Assembly (NCBI RefSeq): GCF_013978595.1
Contig: NZ_JACDTZ010000001.1
Coordinates: forward strand, 248,001-312,000
Direction of reading: 5' to 3'
Source: Corynebacterium haematomassiliense
GTDB lineage: Bacteria; Actinomycetota; Actinomycetes; Mycobacteriales; Mycobacteriaceae
DNA length: 64,000 nt
Shown: piece after piece, positions 8,537 through 16,925 of the stretch
Layout: each line of letters opens with the position of its first letter
Numbering within the stretch: position 1 is the stretch's first letter
The notes under the pieces: generated by a model
What the model was told of the DNA's origin: nothing
What the model saw: the letters and a program-made list of their open reading frames with translations, nothing else
The model's database searches: none
Translations under genes and position numbers: made by a program

Positions 8537-9688
8537 ATGACGCACACCACCTTCATCCACACCTCCGACCTGCAGTTAGGCATGCGCCGAAAATTCTTGT
8601 CGCTCGAAGCGCAGTCGCGTTTCGACGACGCACGCCTCCGCGCCGTCACCCGCTTGGGGGAGATCGCCCAGGACCGCGGCGCCGAGTTCATCGTCGTGGC
8701 CGGCGACGTGTTTGAGCACAACTCGCTCGAGCCGACCACACTCGGCCGCGCGCTCGAGGCGCTGCGCAAGCTCCCCGTGCCGGTCTATCTGTTGCCCGGC
8801 AACCACGACCCGCTGGTGGCGGACAGCATCTTCCAGCGCACCGAGGGGATCGAAGGCGTCACGGTGCTCGCAGATTCGGAGCCGGTGGTCGTGCGCGAGG
8901 GTGTCGAGGTGGTGGGCGCCCCGCTGCTAACCAAGCACGCCTCGGAGGACCTGTGCGCCAAGGCGATCCGCGACCTAGAGCCGACGGAGGCGGTCCGCAT
9001 CCTCGTCGGCCACGGCGCCGTGGAGGGCTTCGGGGAAGAGGAGGCACATTCGCTTATCGACGTTGCTTCGCTCGACACCGCCATCGACCAGGGCACGATC
9101 GACTACGTCGCGCTGGGCGACACCCACTCCACCGCGGCACTTACCGCCTCGGAGCGGATCTGGTACTCCGGTGCGCCGGAGACCACGGACTACTTCGACC
9201 GCACCCCTGGTGTTGCCGGCGGCGAGGTGGATTCCGGCAACGCGCTGGTGGTCACCGTGGACAAAAGCGGCGGGCGCGCCGACGTCTCGGTGGAGAAAGT
9301 CTCGGTCGGCGCTTGGACGTTCGAAGCCCGCTTCTGGGAGGTCGCCGGTGCCGAGGACGTGGCCGGGGTGATCGAGGACCTCAAGGCGTACCCGGAAAAA
9401 GACCGCACCGTGATTAAGTACGCGCTTTCTGGCACGCTAGGCCTAGAGGACACGCGCACCCTCGAGCGCGAACTCGCCGAGCTCGAGCCGGTCTTCGCCG
9501 CGCTTTACCCGCGCGAGCGGCTGATGAGCCTGCACCTCGAGCCCGACGAGGAAGAGATGGAAAACCTGCCCTTAACCGGCTTCGCCCAAGACGCGATGCG
9601 GGAGCTGATCGGCCAGGCGGCCGAGGACAACGCCACCGCCCGCGACGCCGTGAACCTGCTGTTCCGCCTGTCCAAGGAGGTGGGCTAG
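8537..9688 (+). CDS. DNA repair metallophosphoesterase, SbcD/YhaO-like
   Basis: 383 residues. All calcineurin-like phosphoesterase motifs are present: HTSDLQLG (motif I), VVAGDVFEHN (II), LPGNHDPL (III), GHGAVEGF (IV) and ALGDTHS (V). A C-terminal capping domain follows (about 280-383). Family role: Mn-dependent nuclease that acts with a coiled-coil ATPase on DNA ends or hairpins. The ATPase gene follows after 3 nt, so the two form a complex of the SbcCD/Mre11-Rad50 type. A TATAAG box at 8529-8534 lies just upstream, very close to the ATG. YhaO of Bacillus is as good a match as SbcD, so no symbol is given. Confidence 0.88.
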   Translation: MTHTTFIHTSDLQLGMRRKFLSLEAQSRFDDARLRAVTRLGEIAQDRGAEFIVVAGDVFEHNSLEPTTLGRALEALRKLPVPVYLLPGNHDPLVADSIFQRTEGIEGVTVLADSEPVVVREGVEVVGAPLLTKHASEDLCAKAIRDLEPTEAVRILVGHGAVEGFGEEEAHSLIDVASLDTAIDQGTIDYVALGDTHSTAALTASERIWYSGAPETTDYFDRTPGVAGGEVDSGNALVVTVDKSGGRADVSVEKVSVGAWTFEARFWEVAGAEDVAGVIEDLKAYPEKDRTVIKYALSGTLGLEDTRTLERELAELEPVFAALYPRERLMSLHLEPDEEEMENLPLTGFAQDAMRELIGQAAEDNATARDAVNLLFRLSKEVG

Positions 9689-9691
9689 ACC

Positions 9692-12340
9692 ATGCGCATC
9701 CACGACCTTGTCATCGACAACTTCCGCGCCATCGAGCACCTGGAGCTGCGCGACCTGCCGGATACCGGCGTGATTGTCATCCACGGCCAGAACGAGGCCG
9801 GCAAGTCCACCATCCTGGACGCCATCGGCACCGTGCTGCAGGAGCGCCACTCTGCCGGCGGCAAAAAGATCAAGATCTTCGCCCCGGTCGGCCGCGACGC
9901 GTCCCCCGAGGTCACCATGACCGCGACGGTGGGGGAGACCACCTTCACAATCCACAAGCGCTGGCTGAAGGGCAAGCTCTCGGAGCTGGAGATCCTCTCG
10001 CCGGTGCACAAGAACTTCACCGGCCGTCAGGCGGACGATGAGCTCGCCCGCATCATCGCCGAACAGATGGACACCAGCCTGGCCAAGACGCTGTTCCTGC
10101 GCCAGGGCGAGCTGGACCCGGGCATCGCCGCCGCCGGCATCCCGTCCATCTCCCAGGCGCTCGACGCGGAGAACGGCACCGAGCGCTCCGGCGAGGAGGA
10201 CACCGAGCTCATGGCCGCCATCGAGGCGGAGTACGCCCGCTACTGGACGGCCGCGACCCCGCCCAAGCCCAAAGCCTCCTTCACCGCCAAGTCCGACGCC
10301 GTGGACACCGCTCGCGAGACCCTGCGCGCCGCGGAAAATGAGGTGCAGCAGCTGGCCACCTTTGTGGACGAGGTGGCCCGCCGCGAAGACGAAATCCGCG
10401 CGGTGGACACGGAGCTGCCGCAGGCCCACGAAGAGCTCGCCGAGCGCGAGGCCGAGTTCGCCCAGGCCAGCCAACTCGCCGAGAAAGCCAAAACTGCGGC
10501 TGAGCAGCTCGAGCGCGCCACCGTCGCCAGGAAGCGCGCCGAGCAGGACCTCGCCGAGCGCACCGCCCTCTCCGAGCGCGTGGCCAAGCTGCGCGAGGAG
10601 GAAAAGAACCTGCAGGCCGCCCTTGCGCCGGCGCAGGAGGCGCGCGATGCCGAACGCGAGAAGATTACCGAGCTGACGGCGCAGGTCGAGGAGGCGAAAA
10701 CCCGCCTCGCCACCGCTCGCACCACCCTGCGCGGCGCCGAAAACGTCCGCGACCACGTGCGTGCCTCTCGGCGCCTCACGGTCGTCACCGACCAACTCAC
10801 CCTCATCGGCAAAGCAGAGGAAGCCTACGCAACCCTGCTCAAAAACGCCCCCGCCCTGCAGGTCACGGACGCGGACGTGCGCAAGCTGGAGCAGGCCGAA
10901 AGCGAGCTGACGCTGCAGCGGCGCCTGCGCGAGGCGGCCTCCGCCAAACTGGAGATCACCGCCAAAGGAAAGACCATCCAGGTCGACGGCGAAAGCGTGG
11001 GCATCGACGGCACCGAGTCCGTCGCCGTTTACGAGGGCACGCGCCTCACTCTCGACGACTTCGACGTGGTTTTCCGCGCCGCCCAGGGCGCGGAGGATCC
11101 CCGCCGTGCCGTGGAAAAGGCCGAGGACGCCCTTGCCAGCCTGCTGTCCAAGCTGGGCTGCGCGGACGTCGACGAAGCCCGCGCCGCCCGGGACGCCTGC
11201 AAGGCGCACGACGCAGAGGTGAAGTCCGCCCGCCAGCGCCGCGACGACGCGCTGGCTGGCACCGACGCCGACGAGCTCGCTGCGGAGCGTGACCGCCTGG
11301 CCACCCAGATCGAGGAGCTCGCCGAGGCGATCGACACCGTCGAGCTGCCCGACACCGAGCAGGCCGCGGAGCTGACAGTAAAAGACGCCCAAAAGGCGCT
11401 GGATAAGGCAGAAAAGGACGTCGACGCCGCCGACGCCGCGCTCAAGCCCTACGCCGACCGCACCGCCGCAAGCGAGCTGACCGTCGTGCAGACCAAGCTT
11501 GAGGCGAAGCAGGCCGAGGCCAGCCACGCCGCCGACGAGCTGGCGCAGGCGGAGACCACCACGCCGAAAACCTCACTCGAGGACAGTCTCGAATCCGCTC
11601 GCGAGCAGGAACGCGAGGCAAACGAGGCGCACACCCTGCTTTCCGCCGAGCTCGCGGCCGCCGACCCGGAGATCGCCCAGCAGATGCTCGAGGGCGCGAA
11701 GGCGCGCCTGCAGAACCTGGAGAAGCGCCAAGCCGAGGCCAAAAACCGCATCACCGAGCTGACCGGCCGCATCGAGATCGCCGCCGGCGCCGCCGAGAAA
11801 GCTGACCGCGCGGCCGCGGAGCTCGACGCCGCGGAGACCGAACTGGCCCGCACCACGCGCCGCGCCGACGCCGTGCGCCTGCTGCGCGAGACGATGCACA
11901 CCCACCGCGACGCCGCCCGCGCCCGCTACACCGCGCCGTTCAACGACGCGATCCGTAACCACGCCCGCGTGCTGTTCGGCCCGACCGTGGACTTCAACTT
12001 CGGCGACGACCTCACCGTCACCGAGCGCACCGTCGACGGGGTGAGCGTGCCGCTGGACCAGCTCTCCGGCGGCACGAAGGAGCAGCTGGCTATCCTCACC
12101 CGGTTCGCCATCGCTGACCTAGTCACCGCCTCCGGCGAAACAACGCCGGTGCCCGTGGTGGTCGACGACGCCCTCGGCGCCACCGACCCGGAGCGTCTCG
12201 CCCGCATGAACTCGCTGTTTTCGCAGGTGGGGAAGACGTCGCAGGTGCTGGTGCTGACCTGCTTCCCGCAGCGCTTCGACCGCGTCGCCGCCGCGCGCAC
12301 GTACTCCATGGACGAGTTGAAAACCGCGACCATGGGCTAG
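9692..12340 (+). CDS. Coiled-coil ATPase, SbcC/YhaN-like (Rad50 type)
   Basis: 882 residues. Walker A is GQNEAGKST at 32-40 and the Q-loop is FLRQGELD near 145. The ABC signature is QLSGGTKEQLAIL near 790 and Walker B VVVDDALGATDPERL near 825. Between them run two long Ala/Glu/Arg-rich coiled coils (about 200-370 and 480-720). They are separated by a small globular insert (about 410-465: GKTIQVDGESVGIDGTESV). No CxxC zinc hook is present: the protein has only three cysteines, none paired as CxxC. Partner of the preceding nuclease. It resembles YhaN more than classical SbcC in the missing hook. Confidence 0.87.
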   Translation: MRIHDLVIDNFRAIEHLELRDLPDTGVIVIHGQNEAGKSTILDAIGTVLQERHSAGGKKIKIFAPVGRDASPEVTMTATVGETTFTIHKRWLKGKLSELEILSPVHKNFTGRQADDELARIIAEQMDTSLAKTLFLRQGELDPGIAAAGIPSISQALDAENGTERSGEEDTELMAAIEAEYARYWTAATPPKPKASFTAKSDAVDTARETLRAAENEVQQLATFVDEVARREDEIRAVDTELPQAHEELAEREAEFAQASQLAEKAKTAAEQLERATVARKRAEQDLAERTALSERVAKLREEEKNLQAALAPAQEARDAEREKITELTAQVEEAKTRLATARTTLRGAENVRDHVRASRRLTVVTDQLTLIGKAEEAYATLLKNAPALQVTDADVRKLEQAESELTLQRRLREAASAKLEITAKGKTIQVDGESVGIDGTESVAVYEGTRLTLDDFDVVFRAAQGAEDPRRAVEKAEDALASLLSKLGCADVDEARAARDACKAHDAEVKSARQRRDDALAGTDADELAAERDRLATQIEELAEAIDTVELPDTEQAAELTVKDAQKALDKAEKDVDAADAALKPYADRTAASELTVVQTKLEAKQAEASHAADELAQAETTTPKTSLEDSLESAREQEREANEAHTLLSAELAAADPEIAQQMLEGAKARLQNLEKRQAEAKNRITELTGRIEIAAGAAEKADRAAAELDAAETELARTTRRADAVRLLRETMHTHRDAARARYTAPFNDAIRNHARVLFGPTVDFNFGDDLTVTERTVDGVSVPLDQLSGGTKEQLAILTRFAIADLVTASGETTPVPVVVDDALGATDPERLARMNSLFSQVGKTSQVLVLTCFPQRFDRVAAARTYSMDELKTATMG

Positions 12341-12343
12341 GAT
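12338..12343 (+). promoter_or_regulatory. -10 box of the marR gene
   Basis: TAGGAT overlaps the stop codon of the ATPase gene and lies 8 nt before ATG 12352, consistent with a leaderless transcript. Confidence 0.5.
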
Positions 12344-12351
12344 CTGCCGGT

Positions 12352-12825
12352 ATGACTACACAACCGCGGTGGCTTGACGACGAAGAACAGCAACTGTGGC
12401 GGCTAATCCTGGCCGGATTCAACAAGATCTCCCGCACCATCGACGACCGCCTCCAAGAGGGCAGCGAGATTTCTTCGTCTGAATTCTCTGTCCTCGTCGC
12501 ATTGTCGGAGGCGCAAGACCGCACCCTGCGCCTTCGCGAGCTGTGCGAGGAACTCGGCTGGGACCGCTCTCGCGCCTCCCACCAGGTCACCCGCATGAAA
12601 AAGCGGGGTCTGCTGACCAAGAGCAAGTGCCCCGGCGACGCCCGCGGCGTTCTGGTCACGCTCACGGACCAGGGCATGACGCATCTCGAGGACGCGGTTC
12701 CGGACCATGTCGAAACCGTCCGGCGCCTCATCTTCGACCACCTCAACGAGGACCGCGCCGATAAGATCCGCGAGTTCTTCGCCGACGTAGTCGGCGCCCA
12801 AGAACTACCCACTCGCCAGTGCTAA
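12352..12825 (+). CDS. MarR-family transcriptional regulator
   Basis: 157 residues. The winged helix-turn-helix spans about 40-110: LRLRELCEELGWDRSRASHQ is the HTH, followed by the wing with GDARGVLVTLTDQG. Flanking helices form the dimer interface. MarR proteins are usually ligand- or redox-responsive repressors of neighbouring genes. The single C-terminal Cys157 is the last residue. No target can be assigned; the divergent or adjacent PspC and YceI genes are candidates. It has its own leaderless promoter. Confidence 0.88.
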   Translation: MTTQPRWLDDEEQQLWRLILAGFNKISRTIDDRLQEGSEISSSEFSVLVALSEAQDRTLRLRELCEELGWDRSRASHQVTRMKKRGLLTKSKCPGDARGVLVTLTDQGMTHLEDAVPDHVETVRRLIFDHLNEDRADKIREFFADVVGAQELPTRQC

Positions 12826-12914
12826 CACGGTTTTGCACGACGCCCGTCCTTGCGGGCTTCCGCGAACGGGGGTTGGATAGGACGCACCAATTCCGAGCAT
12901 GAAAGGACCCCGCA

Positions 12915-13145
12915 ATGTCCAACCCCTACAACCCGCAGAACATCAACCCCGGCAACTCCCCGAAGCGCCTCGAGCGCTCCATGACCGACAAGTACATCGC
13001 CGGCGTGTGCGGCGGCATCGCCCAGTACCTCGGCGTGGACCCGACCGTCGTGCGCGTCGTTTTCGTCCTGCTCGCACTCATCGGCCTGTTCCCGGGTCTG
13101 CTGGCCTACGGCGTGGCCTGGATGATCATGCCGGCCGAGTTTTAG
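12915..13145 (+). CDS. PspC-domain small membrane protein
   Basis: 76 residues. The PspC signature is visible as YIAGVCGGIAQYLGVDPTVV, followed by one strong transmembrane segment (VVFVLLALIGLFPGLLAYGVAWMI). A Pro/Asn-rich N-terminal tail of about 20 residues precedes it. GAAAGGA lies before the ATG. PspC proteins take part in envelope stress responses. Its stop codon overlaps that of the convergent deacetylase gene. Confidence 0.87.
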   Translation: MSNPYNPQNINPGNSPKRLERSMTDKYIAGVCGGIAQYLGVDPTVVRVVFVLLALIGLFPGLLAYGVAWMIMPAEF

Positions 13146-13981
13146 GGCCCGCTCCCGTCGAGGAACGTAAACCGCACCGCGTCGCCGCGCAGCTGCTCCA
13201 GCGCGCGGCGCACACCCGGCCCGGTGCCGGAGGAGGGGTGGTTCATGTGCGCCAGCACGATCGCCCCGTCGGGGGCATGCATGATTGTCGACGCCACATG
13301 GCCCGCCGCCGCAGTCGCCCCAGCGTCGCCGTTGACGGAATAGCCCGCGATTTGTACCCCGCGCTCGCGGGCGATGTGGACGGCGACGTTGTCGTAGTGG
13401 GCCGTGCCTGAGCGAAACCACGTCGAATCCACCCCGTATTCCGCCAGCAGCGCGCGGTTGCCGTCGATTTCCGCGATGGCCTCCGCAGGCGTCGCAGTGC
13501 CCGCGATGCCGTAAGCCGCCTGGCCGTTGACGCTTAGCGGCAGGTGGCGAGTGCCGTGGTTTTCCAGGCGGAACAGGGGATCCGCCGCCAAGTTCCGCGT
13601 CGCCTCCGGGTTCGCGTCGATCCAGGTGGCGCTCAAAAACAGCGTTGCGGGCACGGCATGCTCGCGCAGCGCGTCTATCAACCCCTGGTCCACGGCCGAA
13701 CCACTCGGCCCGCCGCAGGCGTCGAAGGTCAGCGCAATCGTGCGCCTGCCCGGGGTCACCGGCACCGTCTCCACGATGCCGCGCAGTGAAGTCCCGAACG
13801 CTTGCGGCACCCGGCCCGCGTAGCGCTCCGGGCCGGGATACGCCGTCACCGTCTCACGGACCGTCGTGGTCGCCGTCTCCGTCACAGTTATGCCTGTGGT
13901 GCCCCGCGGGCCGGCACACCCCACCAACGCAGAAAAGCCCGCCACTGCCGTGGCGGACATGAAGGTTTTCCTGCTCAGCAC
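13142..13981 (-). CDS. Polysaccharide deacetylase (NodB fold) lipoprotein
   Basis: 279 residues from GTG 13981. The N-terminus has a signal with a lipobox (SALVGC), so it should be lipid-anchored at Cys22. NodB motifs: IALTFDACGG (motif 1), NHGTRHLPLS (motif 2, the metal-binding HxxxH), WFRSGTAHYD (motif 3) and VLAHMNHP near the end. Family role: metal-dependent removal of N-acetyl groups from peptidoglycan or envelope glycans. TAGAAT on the minus strand lies 8 nt before the GTG, so the transcript is probably leaderless. It overlaps pspC tail to tail by 4 nt. Confidence 0.87.
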   Translation of the reverse strand: MLSRKTFMSATAVAGFSALVGCAGPRGTTGITVTETATTTVRETVTAYPGPERYAGRVPQAFGTSLRGIVETVPVTPGRRTIALTFDACGGPSGSAVDQGLIDALREHAVPATLFLSATWIDANPEATRNLAADPLFRLENHGTRHLPLSVNGQAAYGIAGTATPAEAIAEIDGNRALLAEYGVDSTWFRSGTAHYDNVAVHIARERGVQIAGYSVNGDAGATAAAGHVASTIMHAPDGAIVLAHMNHPSSGTGPGVRRALEQLRGDAVRFTFLDGSGP

Positions 13982-13989
13982 AGACTGAA

Positions 13990-13995
13990 ATTCTA
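13990..13995 (-). promoter_or_regulatory. -10 box of the deacetylase gene
   Basis: TAGAAT on the minus strand, 8 nt before GTG 13981. It supports the GTG start. Confidence 0.5.
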
Positions 13996-14027
13996 GTGGG
14001 TGGGGGAGCGGAGTGCTCGTCGAGAAG

Positions 14028-14555
14028 CTACTGCTTGATCGCGGAGCCCTCGATCTCGATGCCCACCTTCTCGCTGACCAGCATGCCGCCGGAGTTCAGC
14101 GGCGCCTGGAAGTCGATGCCGTATTCACTGCGGTTGATGGTGGTGCGGGCCTCGAAGCCGAGGCGGGTGTTGCCGAACGGGTCCTCCTCGACGCCGAAGG
14201 TCTCGACGTCGAAGGTGACCGGCTTGGTGGTGGTCTTGATGGTCAGGTCGCCGGTGACAGTGCCGTTGCCCTGCGCGTCGACGTCGAAGCTGGTGGCGGT
14301 GAAGGTCATCTCCGGGTATTGCTCGACGGCGAAGAAGTCCTCGCCGCGCACGTGTGCGTCGCGGTCGGCGTTGCGGGTGTCCACGCTCGCGGTGCGCACG
14401 GTGCCGGAAGCGGTGCTTGCGGACGGCTCCTCCGCGATAGTCACGGTTGCGTCGAAGTCGGTGAACTCGCCGCGGACCTTGGTCACCATGGCGTGGCGCA
14501 CGGTGAAGCCGATGGAGGAGTGGGCGGGGTCGAGAGTGTAGGTACCGGTCTGCAT
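14028..14555 (-). CDS. YceI-family lipid-binding-fold protein
   Basis: 175 residues. The reading frame extends to 14588, but AAGGAG on the minus strand lies 7 nt before ATG 14555, so the start is 14555. The sequence shows the YceI pattern: TYTLDPAHSSIGFTVRHAMV, HVRGEDFFAVEQYPEMTF and a beta-rich lipocalin-like C-terminus ending NSGGMLVSEKVGIEIEGSA. There is no signal peptide, so it is probably cytoplasmic. Such proteins bind isoprenoid or fatty ligands; the role here is unknown. Confidence 0.9.
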   Translation of the reverse strand: MQTGTYTLDPAHSSIGFTVRHAMVTKVRGEFTDFDATVTIAEEPSASTASGTVRTASVDTRNADRDAHVRGEDFFAVEQYPEMTFTATSFDVDAQGNGTVTGDLTIKTTTKPVTFDVETFGVEEDPFGNTRLGFEARTTINRSEYGIDFQAPLNSGGMLVSEKVGIEIEGSAIKQ

Positions 14556-14575
14556 GATTGTCTCCTTCGAATTTT

Positions 14576-14589
14576 GTTGATGGGTCAAC
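14576..14589. promoter_or_regulatory. Palindrome in the YceI 5' region, possible operator
   Basis: GTTGA-TGGG-TCAAC is a perfect 5-4-5 inverted repeat, 21 nt before the YceI start and close to where transcription should begin. It could be a site for a dimeric regulator. The regulator is unknown. Confidence 0.35.
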
Positions 14590-14660
14590 TATGGAACGAG
14601 AGTGATGCTACGCGCGCCATGGTGACGTGTCAACAAGTTCTCCTGCCGGCACCTACTATG

Positions 14661-14674
14661 TCGAACATATGTTC
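14661..14674. promoter_or_regulatory. LexA-like SOS box
   Basis: TCGAACATATGTTC contains one perfect TCGAAC half-site and a second half GTTC (followed by TT instead of GA). The actinobacterial SOS box is TCGAAC-N4-GTTCGA. The site directly abuts the -35 box of the downstream gene, where a bound repressor would block transcription. Confidence 0.5.
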
Positions 14675-14703
14675 TTGACAATTCCCCTAGCGGGTCTTAC
14701 CGT
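14675..14703 (+). promoter_or_regulatory. Promoter of the SOS-box operon
   Basis: TTGACA (14675-14680) and TACCGT (14698-14703) are separated by 17 bp. The -35 box matches the consensus exactly. It drives the gene starting at 14746 with a leader of about 35 nt. Confidence 0.55.
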
Positions 14704-14745
14704 ACTGATCGGTCTAGAAAAACGACGGATTCAAAGGAGAACCAT

Positions 14746-15432
14746 TTGGGAGAAGTACTTTCTGACGCAGTGATGCAGGTGATGACCCCATCACTGGAGT
14801 ACCAAGACAAAACGGCCCTCGCACATGTGAGCAAATACGCCGATGACTACACCGGCGAGATCATTGATCGCCACGGGAACTTCCGCCGCGGGTGCATCGG
14901 GATGATCCACTACATCCCGGAGGAGGCCTATGAGCGTCCCTGGTGGCGCGAACCCAACTTTCCGCTCAAAGGATGTATCGAGCGATTGGTCAATGCCGGT
15001 TGGATCACACGCGTGGACGGCGAAGAGTTCGACGGAGCGCTGATACTGAACACGTCGCGCCTGATCCGCCTGATGGACATTGCGGAGACGGAAATGGCGC
15101 AAAACCAGCACGTCATCGACTACGTGTACCTCCCGGACGGGACTGTCATCGACCCGCCGTGCGAAGACTTCGCTGACCCGCTGTTCTTACCGTTCATTCG
15201 CTGGGCTGACCAGCTGTTCGACGGCGACTTCGCCCACACCCTGGCCGACGACGTCACCGACGCGACCACCCGCCTCCTGGACGCGCACCTTTCCATCGAA
15301 CGCGACCACAGCTGGAAAGAAACCGATCCGGGCCGCTGGACACGCGCAATTGCGAACTGGAAGGACCACCATCTGGGCGATGGCAATTTCCGCATCCCGC
15401 CGCAGTGGAAGGTGACCGCCGATGATCGCTAA
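14746..15432 (+). CDS. Unknown protein, first gene of a LexA-box operon
   Basis: 228 residues from TTG 14746. AAAGGAG at 14733-14739 fixes this start. I do not recognise the family. The protein is acidic and soluble, with no signal or membrane segment. Visible blocks: YADDYTGEIIDRHGNFRRGC (about 31-50), PLKGCIERLVNAGWITRVDG (a winged-helix-like stretch near 75-95) and a C-terminal Trp-rich region (WKETDPGRWTRAIANWKDHH). It overlaps the next gene by 11 nt. The upstream LexA-like box suggests induction after DNA damage. Confidence 0.65.
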   Translation: MGEVLSDAVMQVMTPSLEYQDKTALAHVSKYADDYTGEIIDRHGNFRRGCIGMIHYIPEEAYERPWWREPNFPLKGCIERLVNAGWITRVDGEEFDGALILNTSRLIRLMDIAETEMAQNQHVIDYVYLPDGTVIDPPCEDFADPLFLPFIRWADQLFDGDFAHTLADDVTDATTRLLDAHLSIERDHSWKETDPGRWTRAIANWKDHHLGDGNFRIPPQWKVTADDR

Positions 15433-15877
15433 CTCGAACCCCAACATGACCGCCGGCATGCTTCGCGCCGAAGTCGACCATTGGCGCGGCAGCGACGCTC
15501 CCGCCGAGTTCCTCGTGCTCATCGACCCACGCGACAACCCTCTGCTCACCCTGCTCCAGGTAGCCAAGCTGCACGCCGCCGACGCCCTCGAGCCGGGCTG
15601 CGACTACACCTTCGGCACCGTCGAGGACGCCTCCACCCGCTACATAGCGTTCACCTACAGCGGCAGCCGCGACGACTTCTGGCGCGGCCTCACCGTCGTC
15701 ACAGAGCAGGTGATTATGGAAGCGGAAGAGCTTATCGACGAGCGCAGCCCCAGCCACCGCTCCTTCGCCCGCATGCTCATGTCGTACGGCCTGCCGCCGG
15801 TGGAAGTGCTGCCGCCTGTCGCCATGGACAGCGGCGGCCACGTGCTCGTCGACACCGAATGGGACGAGCTCGCTTAG
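15422..15877 (+). CDS. Unknown protein, second gene of a LexA-box operon
   Basis: 151 residues. ATG 15422 overlaps the upstream gene by 11 nt; ATG 15446 (GGC ATG CTT) is an alternative. Acidic and soluble, no recognised family. Notable stretches are FLVLIDPRDNPLLTLLQVAK and a C-terminal half starting RSFARMLMSYGLPPVEVLPP. The tight overlap shows that it is made together with the upstream protein and probably works with it. Confidence 0.6.
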   Translation: MIANSNPNMTAGMLRAEVDHWRGSDAPAEFLVLIDPRDNPLLTLLQVAKLHAADALEPGCDYTFGTVEDASTRYIAFTYSGSRDDFWRGLTVVTEQVIMEAEELIDERSPSHRSFARMLMSYGLPPVEVLPPVAMDSGGHVLVDTEWDELA

Positions 15878-15928
15878 AGGTGAATTAAAGGCGGGGGCTT
15901 CGGTCCGCCTTAGGTCAGAGATTGCGCA

Positions 15929-16519
15929 TCATTCGAGGTTGTCATCTTCTTCCCTGCGAACAGTCCTGACAAACTTTCCTAGGAATTGAAAAACTGGGGG
16001 CGCGAGGAAGACACCAGCCAGCCACTCAGAACCCCCGCCGAAGTAAACGGCCAAGGCAGCGCCGATCGAGGCCAGAAACATGCCGAAACTCAAGTATTGA
16101 CCACGTTTGAGAGCGTCCACATCCCCTTTGGCAAGCCACTCTTTCTCGTGGTTCGAGGCTGCAATGCTTTGTTCCGCCATTCGCATTGCACGATCGGCAA
16201 AAGTGGGGTCAACTTGTCGGTAAGCTTCCAGCGTCTCCGGTGCTGGTGCAGGGGCACTCCACAGGTACGCGGAACTTGCAATCTGGCGGGTGACCTCCTC
16301 GACGAGTTCAGCGTCAATTACTTCGCCGGGAGAACCGTCCGAATGCTCTTGTCCATTGCGTTGAACGTCACTTTCCACCCGTTGTAAATCGTCGCCCGGG
16401 GATCGTTGGCCTTCATGCGTGCCTGCGTTCGCAGCGGGCGAGGGTTCGTCTCCATGACGTCCACTCCCCGGCGGCGTGCTCGACCGGCGGCGCTCATCAT
16501 CTTGAGAGTCATCGTTCAT
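15929..16519 (-). CDS. DUF2335-type membrane protein
   Basis: 196 residues from ATG 16519, preceded by GGAAGGAAG. A longer frame to 16546 lacks a binding site. The first 80 residues are polar, rich in Ser, Gly, Asp and Pro. A region with YLWSAPAPAPETLEAYRQVD and MAEQSIAASNHEKEW fits DUF2335. It ends in two hydrophobic segments (GMFLASIGAALAVYFGGG and WLAGVFLAPPVFQFLGKFV), so the C-terminus is in the membrane. GATAAT on the minus strand at 16545-16550 is a good -10 box about 26 nt upstream. DUF2335 genes are often found on mobile elements. Function unknown. Confidence 0.6.
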   Translation of the reverse strand: MNDDSQDDERRRSSTPPGSGRHGDEPSPAANAGTHEGQRSPGDDLQRVESDVQRNGQEHSDGSPGEVIDAELVEEVTRQIASSAYLWSAPAPAPETLEAYRQVDPTFADRAMRMAEQSIAASNHEKEWLAKGDVDALKRGQYLSFGMFLASIGAALAVYFGGGSEWLAGVFLAPPVFQFLGKFVRTVRREEDDNLE

Positions 16520-16764
16520 GCACCTGCTTCCTTCCGGTAATGGCATTATCCACGACTGTTCGGGCTGTGGAGTCTAGGGTTAATTGAACCACAATTAGTT
16601 CCTCACCGGCATGCAGAACCCCGATTGTGCACGCCGGCGAATCATTTCGCGCCAGATTGAATGTTGTCGGGGTCAGTCTCTCCGAAAGTCACCCGATTTG
16701 AAAGCAGGGTTAAATCTGGCAGCGTTTCCTGAATTGAACGGGAAAAGAAACCAGAACCCCTGCT

Positions 16765-16790
16765 CGGAGCTTTCAGTAAACTCCCCGACC
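16765..16790 (+). repeat. 26-nt repeat, copy 1
   Basis: This 26-nt segment matches 19186-19211 with two mismatches; the shared core is GCTTTCAGTAAACTCCCC. Both copies can form a small hairpin with a CTTTCAGTAA loop and are followed by GC-rich hairpins with a TTAC loop (here CCCGG-TTACA-CCGGG at about 16817-16831). Apart from this, 16555-16925 holds no gene I can support. Confidence 0.6.
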
Positions 16791-16925
16791 AGTTGTAGCG
16801 GGTTCGTGGCTACACCCCGGTTACACCGGGTTCCGACTCCGGTTACACAACAGAAGTCAATTATATGACGTGAGCAGGAGCGCTCCTTAGAGCGGGAAGT
16901 CAGGAAATTCCGCTTCCGCCTCTTC

